A DNA stretch of 64,000 nucleotides, taken from Stomorhina lunata (taxonomy: Eukaryota > Arthropoda > Insecta > Diptera > Rhiniidae). The DNA lies in contig OW121740.1 of the NCBI GenBank assembly GCA_933228675.1, positions 128,667,799 through 128,731,798 of the forward strand, read 5' to 3'. Position numbers and translations under genes: made by a program. This document shows positions 21,001 through 36,000 of this stretch, in pieces; positions within the stretch are counted from its first letter, which is position 1; every line of letters begins with the position of its first letter. The notes under the pieces are model-generated. The model had not been told where the DNA came from. It saw only the letters and a program-made list of their open reading frames with translations, and did not search any database.

Positions 21001-24000
21001 TCCAACTACGCAAGCAATTGACAAAATTGTGAAGAAATTTGAAGAGACTGGAGCGGTTACAAATATTGTAAGGCCTGTGCATCATCGTTTCGCTGAAAAT
21101 ATCGCTGCTGTAAGTGAAAATGTTGCGGAAGACCCGAATGTGTCGATTCCTCGTTGTTCTCAAGAATTGAGACTATCTTACGCCACATTATGGTGTATTT
21201 TGCATTTACATCTTACATTTATATAAAGTCCAGCTTTTACAACAACAGAAGCCAGCTGACCATTCACAACGTCGAAGATATGTAGATACGGACGGCGATA
21301 TTTCGAACAAAATTTTCTTCAGCGATGAAGCACATTTCTCACTCGATGGGTATGTAAATAAACAAAATTGTCGTATTTGGGGTTCTGAGAATCCTCAAGT
21401 AATTGAAGAGAGGCCATTATATCCAGAAAAAGTCACTGTTTGGTGCGCTCTTTAGTCCGAAGGTGTGATTGGACCTTACCTCTTCGAAAACGACGATGGA
21501 ACGACTGTCACCGTAAATTCGGAGCGTTATGGTCATATGATAACCGAGTTTTTGCCTGCTATTGAAGAATGCGACTTGGAGGATATGTGGTTTCAACAAG
21601 ACAGTGCCACATGCCATACAACTCGAGCGAATATGGCATTATTGCAAGAGACATTTTCTGGCCGCGTTATTTCTCGTCGTGGCGATATCAACTGGCCACC
21701 AAGATCATGCAATTTGAAACCATTAGACTTTTTTTGTGGAGCTACGCGAAAGACCGTGTTTATGCAGATAAATCTTTAACTCTTGAGCAACATTCGTCAA
21801 GTGGTCGAAAATTACCTCAATGCTTGCAACATTTCGCGTGGTGGTCATTTAAATGATGTAGTGTTTCACACATACATAATATCAAAGTTCAAACTTTATA
21901 ATAAAAAAGAAATGTCATGAAAAAAATGATTTTATATGTGTTTTATTTACGTTCACTTTTGAAACCGCAAAATGGATAATCCTTTACATTTGGTTCATAG
22001 TCGGTGTAGAAAATAAGCTACCGATATTAAGTCAATCTGTCCCGTCCAATATATGTTTGTAAAAAATTTTGAAACTAAAGAAAAAGTTTTAAGATAGGCA
22101 ATATCGAAAAAAAGGAATTAATAAGCATGGATGAAATTAAAAATGAAAGGAAAAAGGAAAATTAATTAAATAAAAGCCAATAAAAACCAATTAACCAAAA
22201 AAAAAACTAAAACCAAATTAAAAAATATTAAATTAAAATAAAAACATTGTTACAAAAATTAAAATAAAATAAAAAATTAAAAAAACACAACCACAACAAA
22301 GATAAATAACACACAGACATACATAAACATTTTAACCATACAAAATTACAAAATATTTAGAACTTACTTTAAAAAGCTTTCGTTTTCCTCATTCAATTTA
22401 TCTGCATCCTTTGATTTGTAGCGCATCAAACGCTCCAAAAGGACTGTATTTTCGCCCTGTTGATGACACGAAACAGAAGAAAAACGTCTTTTTATTTGAG
22501 AATACATTAAAAATTGGTAGAAATTTATTATATATTTAAATATTTTATTTAGAATAGAACTAAATTCTTTAACTTGTTGTTTTCATTAAGGTCAATTTTG
22601 AAATGAAAATTCTGTTTTCATTTCTATTTTCCACATTTTCATAAATATTTGCTTAAGCATATGATTTTGGCTATCCATTAAACATTTTTCATTTTTTTTA
22701 ATCCATATTATATTAATGAAATTTGAAAGAAAAATATTAATACAGAGATGGGAGTATATATAAACGGAAAAAGTTCCAAATAATACAAAGCCAATATTTG
22801 CGGTACAAAAAAAAATACTGCAAATTTACATATAGAATCTTTTAAAATAGTAAAAACTAAAATTTATCACTTATTTATACACTTTACCCATCTCTGAACA
22901 ATATTATTTAAATTGATTGTATTATAAATAAAATTTATACACCCACTAGAGGACAGGAAAAATAATTAACAAATCTAATAGAAAAAAAAGCGGGAATAAT
23001 TGTCAAATAAGTTAAAAATCAAAGAATAATATGGAATGGAAGAAATATTTTATAATAAATGCTATACAAAATCGACCAAAGATCCGTTTGAGAGTCACGA
23101 AAATGTAAAAATATTGAAAACAAAATAAAGCCTGTGCGATATTTTTGAAAATAGAAAATAGAGGGTCAATGTTTGCGCATTCATTATTACTTTTTGAAAA
23201 GCTATTTAATGCAATTAAAATTGTGACACAAACAAGAAACAGATCACAATGGGACCTATGTGAAAAAATTTTAAAAACAAATTTCGTTTGAAAAAATTAA
23301 AAAGAAACTATCAGGTATGTGATGAAAATAGATCGTTTTCAAATCGTTCGATTTCAGATATACTTTTTAGATAAGTTTCGGTCATTTTTTCAAAAAAAAA
23401 AAATCAAACCAAATGAAAGACAAAATATATCTGAAATCGAACGATTTGAAAACGATCGATATCGATCACATACCTGTACGAAGAAGGGCCGAAAAAAATA
23501 GCGATATTATGGAAATTAAAAAAAAAATTTTGAGGAGTTTTAGAAAATGCATTTGGTGCGGAAACTTTTTTGGTTAAAATGGTAAAAAAAATGCCTTTTA
23601 ATACAAATCAAAAAGTATCGAATAAGGGTCGATACTTTTGATTTGTATTAAGACATGACAAATTCGTCTTTCAAAATTCGTTATATATGTACATTAGGGT
23701 TATAACTTTTTTTGCACAAACTTTCTTCATCCCACCACGTGATGGACAATTTAGTGCTGATAGTAAAGGCAATTTTTTTTACCAATTTAACCAAAAAAGT
23801 TTCCGCACCAAATGCATTTTTTAAAACTCAAAAAATTTTTTTTTTAATTTCCGTAATATCGCGATTTTTTTCGGCCCTTCTTCGTACAAATGAAAAGATC
23901 TTGTTATATTTATGATATTATTAGAAAAAAATCAAAATTTTTTTGTTAAATGTTTATTGTCTATGCGACTATGCGATAAAGAATTTGATATTCGCAAAAG

Positions 24001-27000
24001 TTGCAAAAAGTTAGAACAATAATGTACATTCGTCCATTGAACACATTTGGGACGAATTAATGTGTAAATCACACTTTCACATACGAGTATACCGCGTATG
24101 AAATAGAAATAAACCTTTCGCACTGTTTAAAACGCACGACGAATTTCTTCGTACTATTGTGAGCACTTTCATATAAACCCATACTTTTTTTTTATTGTGA
24201 CATTTTCGTTCCGAAAAATGAGTCGGTCGAAATTGTGTTCACAGCTTTAACCCCAAAATATGAGCCTATTTGTTTGATAACTTTTTGTCTTTGAAACACT
24301 GGTCCTAATGATCAAAAAACTATAGCAACCGTTTTTCGTAAAACTTTTTTGAATTTTTTACCAGCAAAATCGTTCGTCATCGATGTGTGCAGCTTGACGC
24401 TCATCTTTTGGCCAAAGCCAGTCGCTTTTGAACGATTGCTTCATTAAGACGATCTAATTGTTTACATTTTACAATCGAATTAGGAGTTCGGTTGTAGGGA
24501 AGTATCTTGTATTAGATGGTTCCTATTAAAATTTACAAAACACAGATTAAAATATTCCTAGAAGTCAATAATGGCTTGGACGTCAATTACGTCAAATAGT
24601 TGTCATTTTAATAAAAACCGTTTTGATATTGTCGTAAATAATCCCTTTTTCATAACCATTTATCATCCGCTTCAAAAATTAGTCGATTTATGAGAGATTA
24701 ATTTATTTATAAAATTAGGTTAACAATATTTTTCTGTGTTAAGTCCAAACCGGAACGAAATCGACAAAAATGAAACTAGGCATGGTTGGACCATTCACAG
24801 TATTCACGTTTTGCAGCCGACTTTTATTTTTGTCTTTAAAAAATGTATTGTATTTTCACTAGGGGTGTTTAAAAAAAAGGTCAATTTGCATTTTTTCAAT
24901 ATTTTTTTCAACAAATGTTTATTTATTCATCATTTTCAATTTTGTCCCTTCAAAGAAGTCTCCCTCAGATATAATGCCAGCGTTTTTTTTTTCAATCCTC
25001 GACAGCTCTGATGCCCTCTTAGCGATTCGGTCTATGTCTCAAAATACCATTCTTTCATGGGTCTCTTCAATCTTGGTAACGGGAAAATGTCGCAGGGGGC
25101 CAAATTGGTGAATACGGTGGCTAAGGCATGATTACGGTGTTGTTTTTGGCCAAAAAAAAGCTACGAACAAGCAATGAAGAGTGAGCAGGTGCATTATCGT
25201 GATGCCATGAATCCCGGACGATTTCCTCGTATTGCTACAGGCAAGCTTGGTATAACTTGAAGATAATACTAAAAATTTACCGTACGAACATGTGGTAGGA
25301 CTTCTAATGCTCTACGACACGGTAAATAACACAGTCAGCAAAACCTTCACATTTGATCAAACTTATCGTGCTATTTTTTTGTCTTGGCTATTCCATTGGA
25401 AAGATTAGACTTGGATTTCGATGTCATACTTCGTCACCGGTAATGACGCTTTAATACAAATCTGGATTGCCAATGAAAGCGACACGCAAAACACGTCTAA
25501 CTTTTATGCAATTCACAAACAAACAAAATGTGCTATATAGCTAAAATTGTAAATATGTTTATGTTTGAGACAACATTACAAAATAAAAATCTATAATCGA
25601 GTGTACGTTGCCCGCGAAATTTAAAAATTCACCTTATTTTTTAAACAGACCTCGTATATCAAAGGAACGTGTGAGACATATCGGGAATAAATATACAAAA
25701 GTCAACGAAATTATGACAAATATTGTAAAATTTTAAAACCCCATCATGTCCAAAAGACGGAAAGATGCAAGAGTAAATTGCCAAGGATATTTATGATATC
25801 GCCGGCTTAATATGAAAACCTGCCAAGTACACTTTTTAAGTAAATTGAGCTTTTGGTCTTTTTCTTTAAGTCTTGAAATGTGTGAAAAGGTTCGATAAGA
25901 AAAACTTCTAAATCCATTGCAAAGTACTATATTTTTGATTTTTAAATATGAAGATTACAAAATCGTCGGTTTAATAAAAAATCCTTCTATATCCACTTTT
26001 TGGGCAAAATGAGATTTTGATGTCGTTCAATAGAGAATGAGACGCCGCATCGACTAACATATAATTCTAAAATTTAAGTATTGAATAGTGTAAAAAAATT
26101 TGATAAGAAAAAGTTTGAAATATAAAAAGTTTTTTGTCTATCCTGTACAATTTTCTGAAAGTGATTTAGCAGGTTTACATATTAAGTCGACGAATGCAAA
26201 GAGGTTATCGTCAAAATTAGGAAGAATTAAGACATTATATATAAATTATAAAAGTGTTTGTAAGTTTGTTTGTTTAAAGGTCGATCACGCCTGTGACCTG
26301 TAGTGCGATTCACTACGCTTTTTTAACCACAATTGTTTCTTCAAAATTATTAAACAACTAAATTAACCACACTGCTATTCACTAACACTTTAACGATTTC
26401 TGTTGACGTTTAAAGTCAGCTGTTTCAATCAGCTGTTATTAATAAACAAATAAATTGTTGTTTATTAACGCCAACATTTTTGATGCTGTTTAATGTTAAA
26501 GAAAAGTGGTTAAGAAAAGTGATTTAGAAAAGTGTATTAAAAAATTGTTTCTTTATATAAATCGAAAATTATAATTAAAGAAAATATAATATAAGAATAT
26601 AACAACAAATATAATTTAACTATATGACTTGGCTGCTAAGCAGACGACCGGCTTCTTTTGATAGTAGTATGTATTCATTCAGTAGTATTCATATATCATC
26701 AAAATAAATAAAAATGTATTTAAAATAATAATTATTTTTAATATTTTACTCAAGTTGTTCTTAAAATTTACAACAAAAATAGTTTTTGGCTTGTATTTTT
26801 TTTTATTCTTCTTTCCCTACAAGAACATGACCAGTCATTTGACCGATCAACTGACTGGTAGTGCTGACAAATATATCAGTCAGCAGTTTCTATCATTTTA
26901 TTAAGGCAAATATGAAAAAGCTGACCGAAACTTTTGTATGCATGTGATTTTGCTTCTCTTTCTTTTGCATGTATTATTCTGGCTCTATATATGTATATCC

Positions 27001-30000
27001 GAACGGCTCACTCTAATAGTTTTATATATCGGTGATGTATATATCGGTCACAGGTGAGTAGTCAGTCTTAATGTATATATCGATCACAGGTGACCAAAAT
27101 ATCTTTTGTAGTAAAACAATATTATTAAACAGTTTAAGTTGTAAAAAATTTATTTAATAATTTCATATTCAGATAAAAATTAAAATATTAGGTCTGCAAC
27201 TTTCCTTCCGGCGTTTTCATCGGATTGAAAGGGCTGTTTAAACTGGGTACACGTCACTAAAAGCTGGTTGACATAGAGCCTTCTGGAAAATTTAAAATTT
27301 TGTTAAAAATAAATTTAATGTACTCCTTTAAAAATTATTCTTTACCTATTCCTGAATAACTGCTTCAAACGTTGTACTACCGACAATTGTGAGGTCTGAT
27401 CATATTGTGGACTTAACAGGATATTTTCTAAAGAAAAAATTTAAGTTAATACAAAATTTTGCTTTAGAAAAATTTTTGTTAGCTAATTTTTTCTAAAAAA
27501 AATTTCATAAAACTAAATAAAAAACTTACCTGCTTTTAAAATGACAGTTTTATTTGTTTATAAGTTTTTTACAATTTCCATTAAATTTTGATTTGATTTT
27601 AAAAAGTATTTGATATATTTTTGCAATTTTTTATTTTTCGACAGTTTACAACGACGCTTGGTAAAATTGTGAAAATTATAATTTTGACAAATCATGTTGA
27701 AATGTATGCAAGAATGAAACAGCTGCAAACTTTGCTGTTGTTTCACTCTTACATTCACAATTTTGTAAAAATGTATTAGTAAAAAAATTTTGTATGTGTT
27801 AGTTTCGGTCATTAATTTCTTGTAGGGTTGTGTTTTTCTCTTATTTTGACAAAGTTGCCACATAACTTTACCGTGGCTTAAACTAAGTTAGTGAATCACA
27901 TAGTGGTTAGTGCAAACATCAAAATGTGTTGTTAATGGTAGAACCTTTTGAAAGTTTTAAAAGTTAGTGAATCGCACTACTGGTCGAAAAAGAGACTAAA
28001 TAGTGCAGTATTCATTTTTTATCATTGAATATGAAATAACTATTAACTTCAAACTAAATAAAAGTTAATTTCTTTATAATGGCTATACTTTTGAAAATAT
28101 CTTTGACAATATTGAAGAATAGCTTAAGTCGAAAATTGAAGTTTTGAGATATTTTTTATTTTGTGTAATTTTTCTTTTGCTTGACTTCTGCGAATAATTT
28201 GTGAATTAAACGATTGGTAACATGTTTATTAGAGAAAAAAGTTGAATATTTGGAAAAAAGATTTTACGTTTTTTCTACTTAAGCTCTTTTTCTAAACTGA
28301 AATTTGCGTTGAACTGGACCTTAAGTAACTTTAAGCAGTTCTGTTTAAATAAAAGGTATATATTGTGTATTTTTATGTAAACATAAGTTATTTGAAAATA
28401 ATGACTTTATTTTTTCAAGGTCAACATTTATACAGCTTAAGTGAAGTTAAGCGAAATCGTTATATGATGAAAGAAAAATATGAATATGTACACAAAAATA
28501 TGTATACATAAGTTGATTCAAAAAACTTAAGCTAAAAGGTAAACATACATAACATTGACAAAAACTCGAATTTTATAAAACGGATTAAACACATTTAATC
28601 GCCTTTGATTCTGTAATGCAATAAACGCCTGAACTCAATTCTCTCTTATATCGACTTAAGCTACTCTTCCATATTGCCACAGATATAAAGGAACGAAGCA
28701 GGGGAAGGTCCGGAAAGAGATTCTAAATAAAGTGTTCAATAGGGCAGAATTGAATATTTATCATCAAATATTTTATAAACTTAAACATTAAGAAACATCA
28801 AAATTACATTATAAAGAAATATAAAGGATCGGAGCAGGGTAGACTGTTTAACCGATTTTGATAAAATTTGAAACGTACATAAAGTTATACACAAGGTACA
28901 ATAGTATGGTCCCAATTTAAAATCTGAAACGGGGAGTGGTTTAAATGGAAATATTCATCATCGAATAGTAGTAAATTTAGACAAAAATAAAAAGAATCAA
29001 GGCGAAAATAACAGATCAGGATTTACGAGTAATATCCAATTTCGAGAATCAAAATATAGATTTCAAACTTTTTGTAACCGATCTTTTGGTAAATGTTAGT
29101 AGTTTGGGACAAATTTGGTAGGACCTCATACAAATGAAATATTATACTTATGCGTGTGTATCCATTAAACTTAATAAGACATACAGTTGGATGACTAACC
29201 TGCTATACCACGGCGGTTCACAACAATTAGAAATCAGAAACGCGGGCAACGCCAGGTCCCCTACGTCTAGTTATACCATAAAAATGGTGTCGAAAAATTG
29301 TGTGTCCACCAAAAACGCAAAATATGGCCTGATTAAAATGAAATTTGACACGGAGAGTGGCCCAATCCCAATTGCAGAAAGTGAGTTATGTGGGAGTTAC
29401 CCAAAATAATAATCAAATTTCGACCAATTTTAAGAACTACAACACCACTACAAAAACAATCTGGTGTACCATAAAATTATTTGAAATTAAGCTTCAAGAC
29501 GGTTGATGGAATATTGTTTAATGATTTAATTTTTTTGAGTCAATAGGAATATTTGAAGGCTGGGTCTAATAACAAAGTTTCAAGGTGTTCCAAACATCAC
29601 CAGAAACTTGAAATACCAAAATACTGTACCATTTAAAACAAAAATTTTTACATAAAATGCGTCACTGCCAAATGTGTACTCCAATCTCATTTGTTTAATG
29701 TTTTGAATTTTCCTATCAAAATATGTACATATAAACAAAAACAAAAAACAAAAAAGATAATAAACTTCAATAAATGTGATCATCATGAATAATACGAGTG
29801 AATCGACATTTTTCCCAGATTTAATAAATGATAAAATCTAAAATTTTCATACAAAATTTTCCATCTGTTATTAGAACACAAGTCAACAGTGGAAAAAACT
29901 ATGACTTATTTGGCGTTGTTATAACTTTTTAAATTTTGTGGACAAAACCGAAATTTTCGAATGATGCCAAAACTTGTAAAAACATCAAGCTCAGCTATAT

Positions 30001-33000
30001 TAAACTCTACTCTAATGAAGTCAAATTTGATCTTATAGTAACGAGATATATGTATGTATGTAAATTTAATATACTTTTTCATTAGAACAAGTCTAATTTT
30101 TTTTTCCAAAAATCTAAATTTCGTTGGCCTGTGTTATCGAAACATATGATCACTCTAATCGCAAGTGAACAAAAAAAACTTGTCAATGACGACATGTGTA
30201 CGAGTATAAACAATTTACTGTGCACTCACATTTTTCGTATCCCATTCATCATTTAATATTTTTTTATTTTTTATGGTCTCAAACATTTATTGGCTAAACG
30301 CCCAAAATAATTATAGTTCTTATATTTCATTATTTATTTATTTGTTATTGTTTTTGTAGATGTTGTTGATAATATTTTCGTTCGCTTAACACAAATTTGA
30401 AAATTGAACTAAAAAAATTATTGATATTTCAAAACACTATAATAATTTTTATGGGATTCAGAAATCGTACAAGTACGAATACGCAATTTTATTAAAGTAA
30501 ACAAATAATAAAGAAAATATTGACGAGGAAAGTGATGATGGTAATGAAAATGAGCATAGACGTAGGTCAAGGAAAGATTTTAGCTCGCCCTAAAATATTT
30601 TTTTAATTTTTTATAATAGTACGGAATAAATTTCGATATAAAATTTTTGTACAAAAATTTTTGGATACAAATTTCTCCATAGAATTTTTTGTTTTAAAAT
30701 TTTTAGAAAGAATAAAGAGTGCTCTAAATAAAATTTGTAGTTGGATTTTCTTAAATAAAAATCAAACCTTTTAATATAAAAACTCTACAAAATACGCAAA
30801 TATAATGACATATTATACAAAATCATTTAGCATTAAAATGTTTGCTTAGTACTCGGATTTTGCAAAATTATCGACTTTTTTCGGAAACCCTCCCATTAAA
30901 GATTTTACAGTTGCTTCTGATACCTTTTTGGAGCATGTGTTCCACCTGCGCTTAAAATCGGACATGTTCTTGGAAATCTTTCCTGTGTTCTTCAATTCCT
31001 TTTTTACCAGAGCCCAATACCTTTCCACAGGCCGAAGTTCTGGACAGTTAGGTGGATTTGCCTCTCGTGGTACAAAAATGACATTATTCTTTGAGTACCA
31101 CTCAAGTGCCTTTTTTCCATAATGGCATGATGCCAAATCGGGCCAAAAAAATGTAGTCACTCTGTGCTCTCTTAAAAAGGGTAACAACCGTTTTTATAGG
31201 CACTCCTTTATATAAATTTCTGTGTTTATTGTGCCAGATGCCACAAATACTTTACTTCTTTTGCCACAACTGCAAATAGCTTGCCACACGAGAAACTTCT
31301 TAGGGAATTTTGTTTGTTTTTTTGTGCGAAACTCTTGCCGAACATTGCCCCGTTTATCAGCAACATAAAAATCTTGACCAAGAAGTTGAGAAAAGTCTGC
31401 CAGTACGTATGTTTCAACATCCATCACACAACAGGTGTATTTTTTTATAAAATCAGACTTCAATTTTTTCGCTCGTTTTTTTGCTTCTAAGTTCTTTATA
31501 GCATTGCGATCTGGAACCTTTAGGACTTTGTATGTCTTCAGTCCAGCATATCCTTTGACTCTATGTGCAAAATTCGTAGAACATTTCACCGTACGAGCTG
31601 CTTTTCTTAAAAAAGTGTTAGGCGCTCTTCGAAAGAGTCGCTCGACTTCTTTTGCCTTACCAATATCTGTAGGACCTTTTTTCCTCCCTAATACAGGTTT
31701 TCTTTCAATGCTCAGGTTTTCCTTATACCGTCTGATGGCATTAGAAACCGTTCGAGGGTCAACTTTCAAATTTTTAGCTATTTTTTTAAAAGTCCATGAC
31801 GGATTTTTTTGAAAAGTTTTAATTATATTTTCACGAACTTTTTTTTCGCAGTCCATTTTGATTGAAATAACTATTGAAAATTAATAATTTCTAAAATAAT
31901 AGTATCTGACATATCTATAGAAACTAACTTGATCAAAAAATAAATTATTTCTTGCACTACATATAAATTTTGTCTAAAATAGTAAATGCATATTTTTTTT
32001 AGAACACTCTTTAATATAGGAAATTATTTAACAAAAATTTTTCTATAGGAAAAATTTTTAACGAAAATTTTTTATAAGAATAATTTTTTAACGAAAATTT
32101 TTCTATAAGAAAAAATTTTTAATGAAAATTTTTCTATAAGAAAAAATTTTTAATGAAAATTTTTCTATAAGAAAAATTTTTTAACGAAAATTTTTCTATA
32201 AGAAAAATTTTTTAACGAAAATTTTTCTATAAGAAAAATTTTTTAACGAAAATTTTTCTATAAGAAAAATTTTTTAACGAAAATTTTTCTATAAGAAAAA
32301 TTTTTTAACGAAAATTTTTCTATAAGAAAAATTTTTTAACGAAAATTTTTCTATAAGAAAAAATTTTTAACGAAAATTGTTCTATAATAAAAATTTTTTA
32401 ACGAAAATTTTTCTATAAGAAAAAATTTTTAACGAAAATGTTCTATAAGAAAAATTTTTTAACGAAAATTTTTCTATAAAAAAATTTTTAAACGAAAATG
32501 TTTCTATATTTTAAACGAAAAATTTTCTATAAGAAAAATATTTCTTATAGAAAAATATTTCTTATAGAAAAATTTTCGTTAAAAAATTTTTCTTATAGAA
32601 AATTTTGCGTTAAAAAATGTTTCTTATAGAAAAATTTTAGTCAAAACAATTTTTCTTATAGAAAAATTTTGGTTAAAAAATGTTTCTTGTAGAAAAATTT
32701 TTGTTAAAAATTTTTTCTTATAGAAAAATTTTCGATAAAAAAAAATGTTCTTATAGAAAATTTTGTTTATAAAAAAATAAATTTAAAAAAGCCCACCCCA
32801 CAAAAATGTTCACTCTACGCCTATGTGAAGCAGACAATTACTAATGATGATTATGATGATATGTGTGAATTCTATTAGAAAACTTTTTGTTAAAGTTTAA
32901 GCAAAAAACACATTTTTTCTAAAAGTAAATAATTTATTCCACTTATTTATTTTTAGAATTTTGAAAAAAAAATGAAACAAGTATATTTAAACTTCAAGTT

Positions 33001-36000
33001 GATAAGAATATTCTGTGGCAACAATCAGCTTTTCGGACAAGTACTTGTAGTTATTCATATTTCACTCTATGGACGGACATTGTTGATATTTAAATATAAA
33101 CAAATTGATCTGTTTTAATTTGATTCTAGAACCTAGATACTCATATGTATTGCCTTAGAGACTGTTTACTATAATATACATATCAAGCAGGGGGCACTTA
33201 GGGATGATTGAATCGAATTTAGTTTATGCTGATAGAAAATGAAATTGACACCAAATTAATTAGAATTTTGTTTATTTTATAGGTGAGAATGATAAGAGGC
33301 CAATTATAACATTTTATAACATTTTTATATTCATTCATATTTTATAAATAATAGACTTATAAATGAATTTGATTTGATGGTATAATAAAGAGATAGTATA
33401 TGTCTGTTAGATACTTATTTATTTTATTGAAATTTATTATATTTTTGAAAATTTTATCGCCATGAATAAAGGGGATTTTATAAAATAGCTGTCAATCAAG
33501 AAAAGCTGGTTATCTGGAAAACTTTAATTAGTTAAGTGAAATTTTTACATTCTTAACGGGTGTTTGCAAAATTTAAATAACTCCTGTATTCATATGCACT
33601 TACAGCAGATAATATTATCAGGTATGTTCAGCAAATCACTTTCACCTGATTTTGAAAACACATTCATTTTCTAAGTCGAATTATTCATTGTTCACAAATT
33701 ATTTTAAAAACTTATTCATAAATGCTCTTAAAATTTCAATAATAAAAGAAATTCATGCGATTTCAAAATCACATGAAAGTTATTTGCAGAACATACCCGT
33801 ATGGCTTTTATAAAATGTTTTATCAGAAGTTTTTTAAATTGGGTATAGTTTTCGAGAATTTTTTTTCAAATGTTTTTAAACAGATCTTATATCAGTTTTA
33901 TTCAAAAGAAGCTTTTTTCAAAAAGTAATAGGTAGGTATATGCATTATTTAAGCTTTTTTGTTCTACATCGACGACGTGCTAAGGCTGTAAGGCTTCCCC
34001 TCTCTGGGATGCAGTAGTAATTAATAATTTTAATAGAAATTTGTAATTATAGAAAATGGAATACAACTCTCATGTATGGGCCGGTGCTTCAAAGTCAATT
34101 TTAGAGCTTCTCGGCCTAGTGCAGGAGATGGCTAAAGTGCTCATCGGTGACAGTAGGGCATCCAACTCTATTGATTCACTGCAGCACCGTCGCAATGTGG
34201 TTTGTGTCTCACTGTTCTATTGCTACTACTTTGGAATGTGCTCTAACGAAATCAGGGAACTTTTTCCCGAAACTAGGACTTTTTTTACGCAATACATGTC
34301 ATTCTGTTAGAGCTCATTTATTCGTAGTCGATTTGCACTTTAGACCGAACAACACACTACAGAGAAAATTCGTTCTTTAGCCGTACAGTTCTTATGTAGA
34401 ATTCGCTCCGCACAGAAGTTTTCCCTGCCACTTGCAATATAGGAAAGTTGAAATAAAATATCCGCAAACACTACTCCATCTATCCTCCCTCCTATAACTT
34501 ATTTTCCTAGTTCCAACACAATGTATCGCATAAGTTGGGGTCATCCCCTGAGTGCTGGTTCTAATTTAAAAAAAAAATCGACTCTTCGTTCCATCATCTT
34601 TTGTAGAAGTCACACGTCGCAACCTTGGGCCAAATAAATGAAATAGTGACAATAATCTGGGAGATTGTTTCCTATCTAAACAGGGCCGTTTTTATTTGAA
34701 TTAAGTAAAGATTAAGTGCTCGGACATTGAATCCAGAAAAGAAGACAGAATTCAGAGACTAAGAACAGCTTGAGTTTCAGAGAATATACACTTGAAAACT
34801 TTTCAAACTGCCAAATAATTTTCATATGTGACAAACCTTACACAAGCCTCATTTATGGATCCCCTTGCAACAATTCAATTCATAACCTTAAAAAGATACG
34901 AAGATTTTAGATATTCTTCACAGATGCAATAGTAACTTAACTTATAAATTGCAACCGGTTATTGTTTAATTACAATTTCGTTAAAATTGTGTTCAAATTT
35001 ATATAGAAAAGAACTTTGCCGCTATAGTCATTCAATTATAATCAATCATAAGAGACATCCGCAACTCGGCAATATATCAACCTGGTAGAACATCTCGAAT
35101 TCAAAATTAGCGAGAGTTTGCAGTCATGTTTAAGGGTTTTGAATTGTACAACTTTATGTTCAAATTTTATGCGTAATTTTTGCTACTAATGCCATTCTTG
35201 GATTACTTTATAAGACAATACAAAATGATTAATTTATTTAAACTGCTTAAATTGTTTCGGAAATCCTAAAAGTATGCAACACGATTTTCCACAATTTATT
35301 TAATGTAAGTAGATGAGTTTCTTTAAAAACTAACAAAAAATCATTTTGGGACCAATTATAATTCCAATGAAAAAGATATGTTAAATAGCGATTCAAATTT
35401 TGTATAAGAAAATAGTTATACAGTACTATCCCGATAATCCGGACATGCGATTTTACGGACACATCTATAATCAAACCGGATAGCATCACTTTTCATCATC
35501 AAACCGGACAGCATCACTTTTTTACTCTAAAATCCGGAAAAACAAACAAAAATCAATTAAGTCTTTACAAAAAATAGATAACAGCGAATAGATGCATAGT
35601 ATCTATAACCGTATTAGTGGTTTATAAAATTTTAAAGTTGAAATTGAATGCACAAACATACTTATCGTCAGCTGAAATGCAAAAGGGCGTAACTTACACA
35701 AAAATTAAAATTGATTTTTTTATTGATTATGACACAGCAGCCCAAAATAGGTCTAGCTACAATTTTTTTTTTATGAACGGTCAAAAACAGCGATTTTATT
35801 CACTAAAACCTAAAGGTTTAAAATATTGCTCAAAATTTGTATTGTAGTTAAGACCTTCTGGTTTCAGAAGATATACATTTTGTAGTTAAGCCCTTTTGTT
35901 TTTTCGCAATTACTTAAAAATTACAAGTTTTCAGGAATGTCTTTGCTGTTGCTTTGTTGACCAAATTTCAAATTTGGGAATTAATATTTCAGTTAGTTTA

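Noticed and set aside
24736..25011. 91-codon plus-strand frame
   Set aside because: It overlaps the antisense of a decayed mariner and has Phe/Lys runs from poly-T/poly-A.
27558..27863. 101-codon minus-strand frame inside the TIR element
   Set aside because: Lys/Asn/Phe-rich composition typical of A/T DNA, no motif, and not in splice register with the coding remnant nearby.
29240..29275. Helitron end (AACGCGGGCAACGCCAGG followed by CTAGT)
   Set aside because: Only ~35 bases, no 5' terminus found, and the CTAGT is separated from the GC-rich part.
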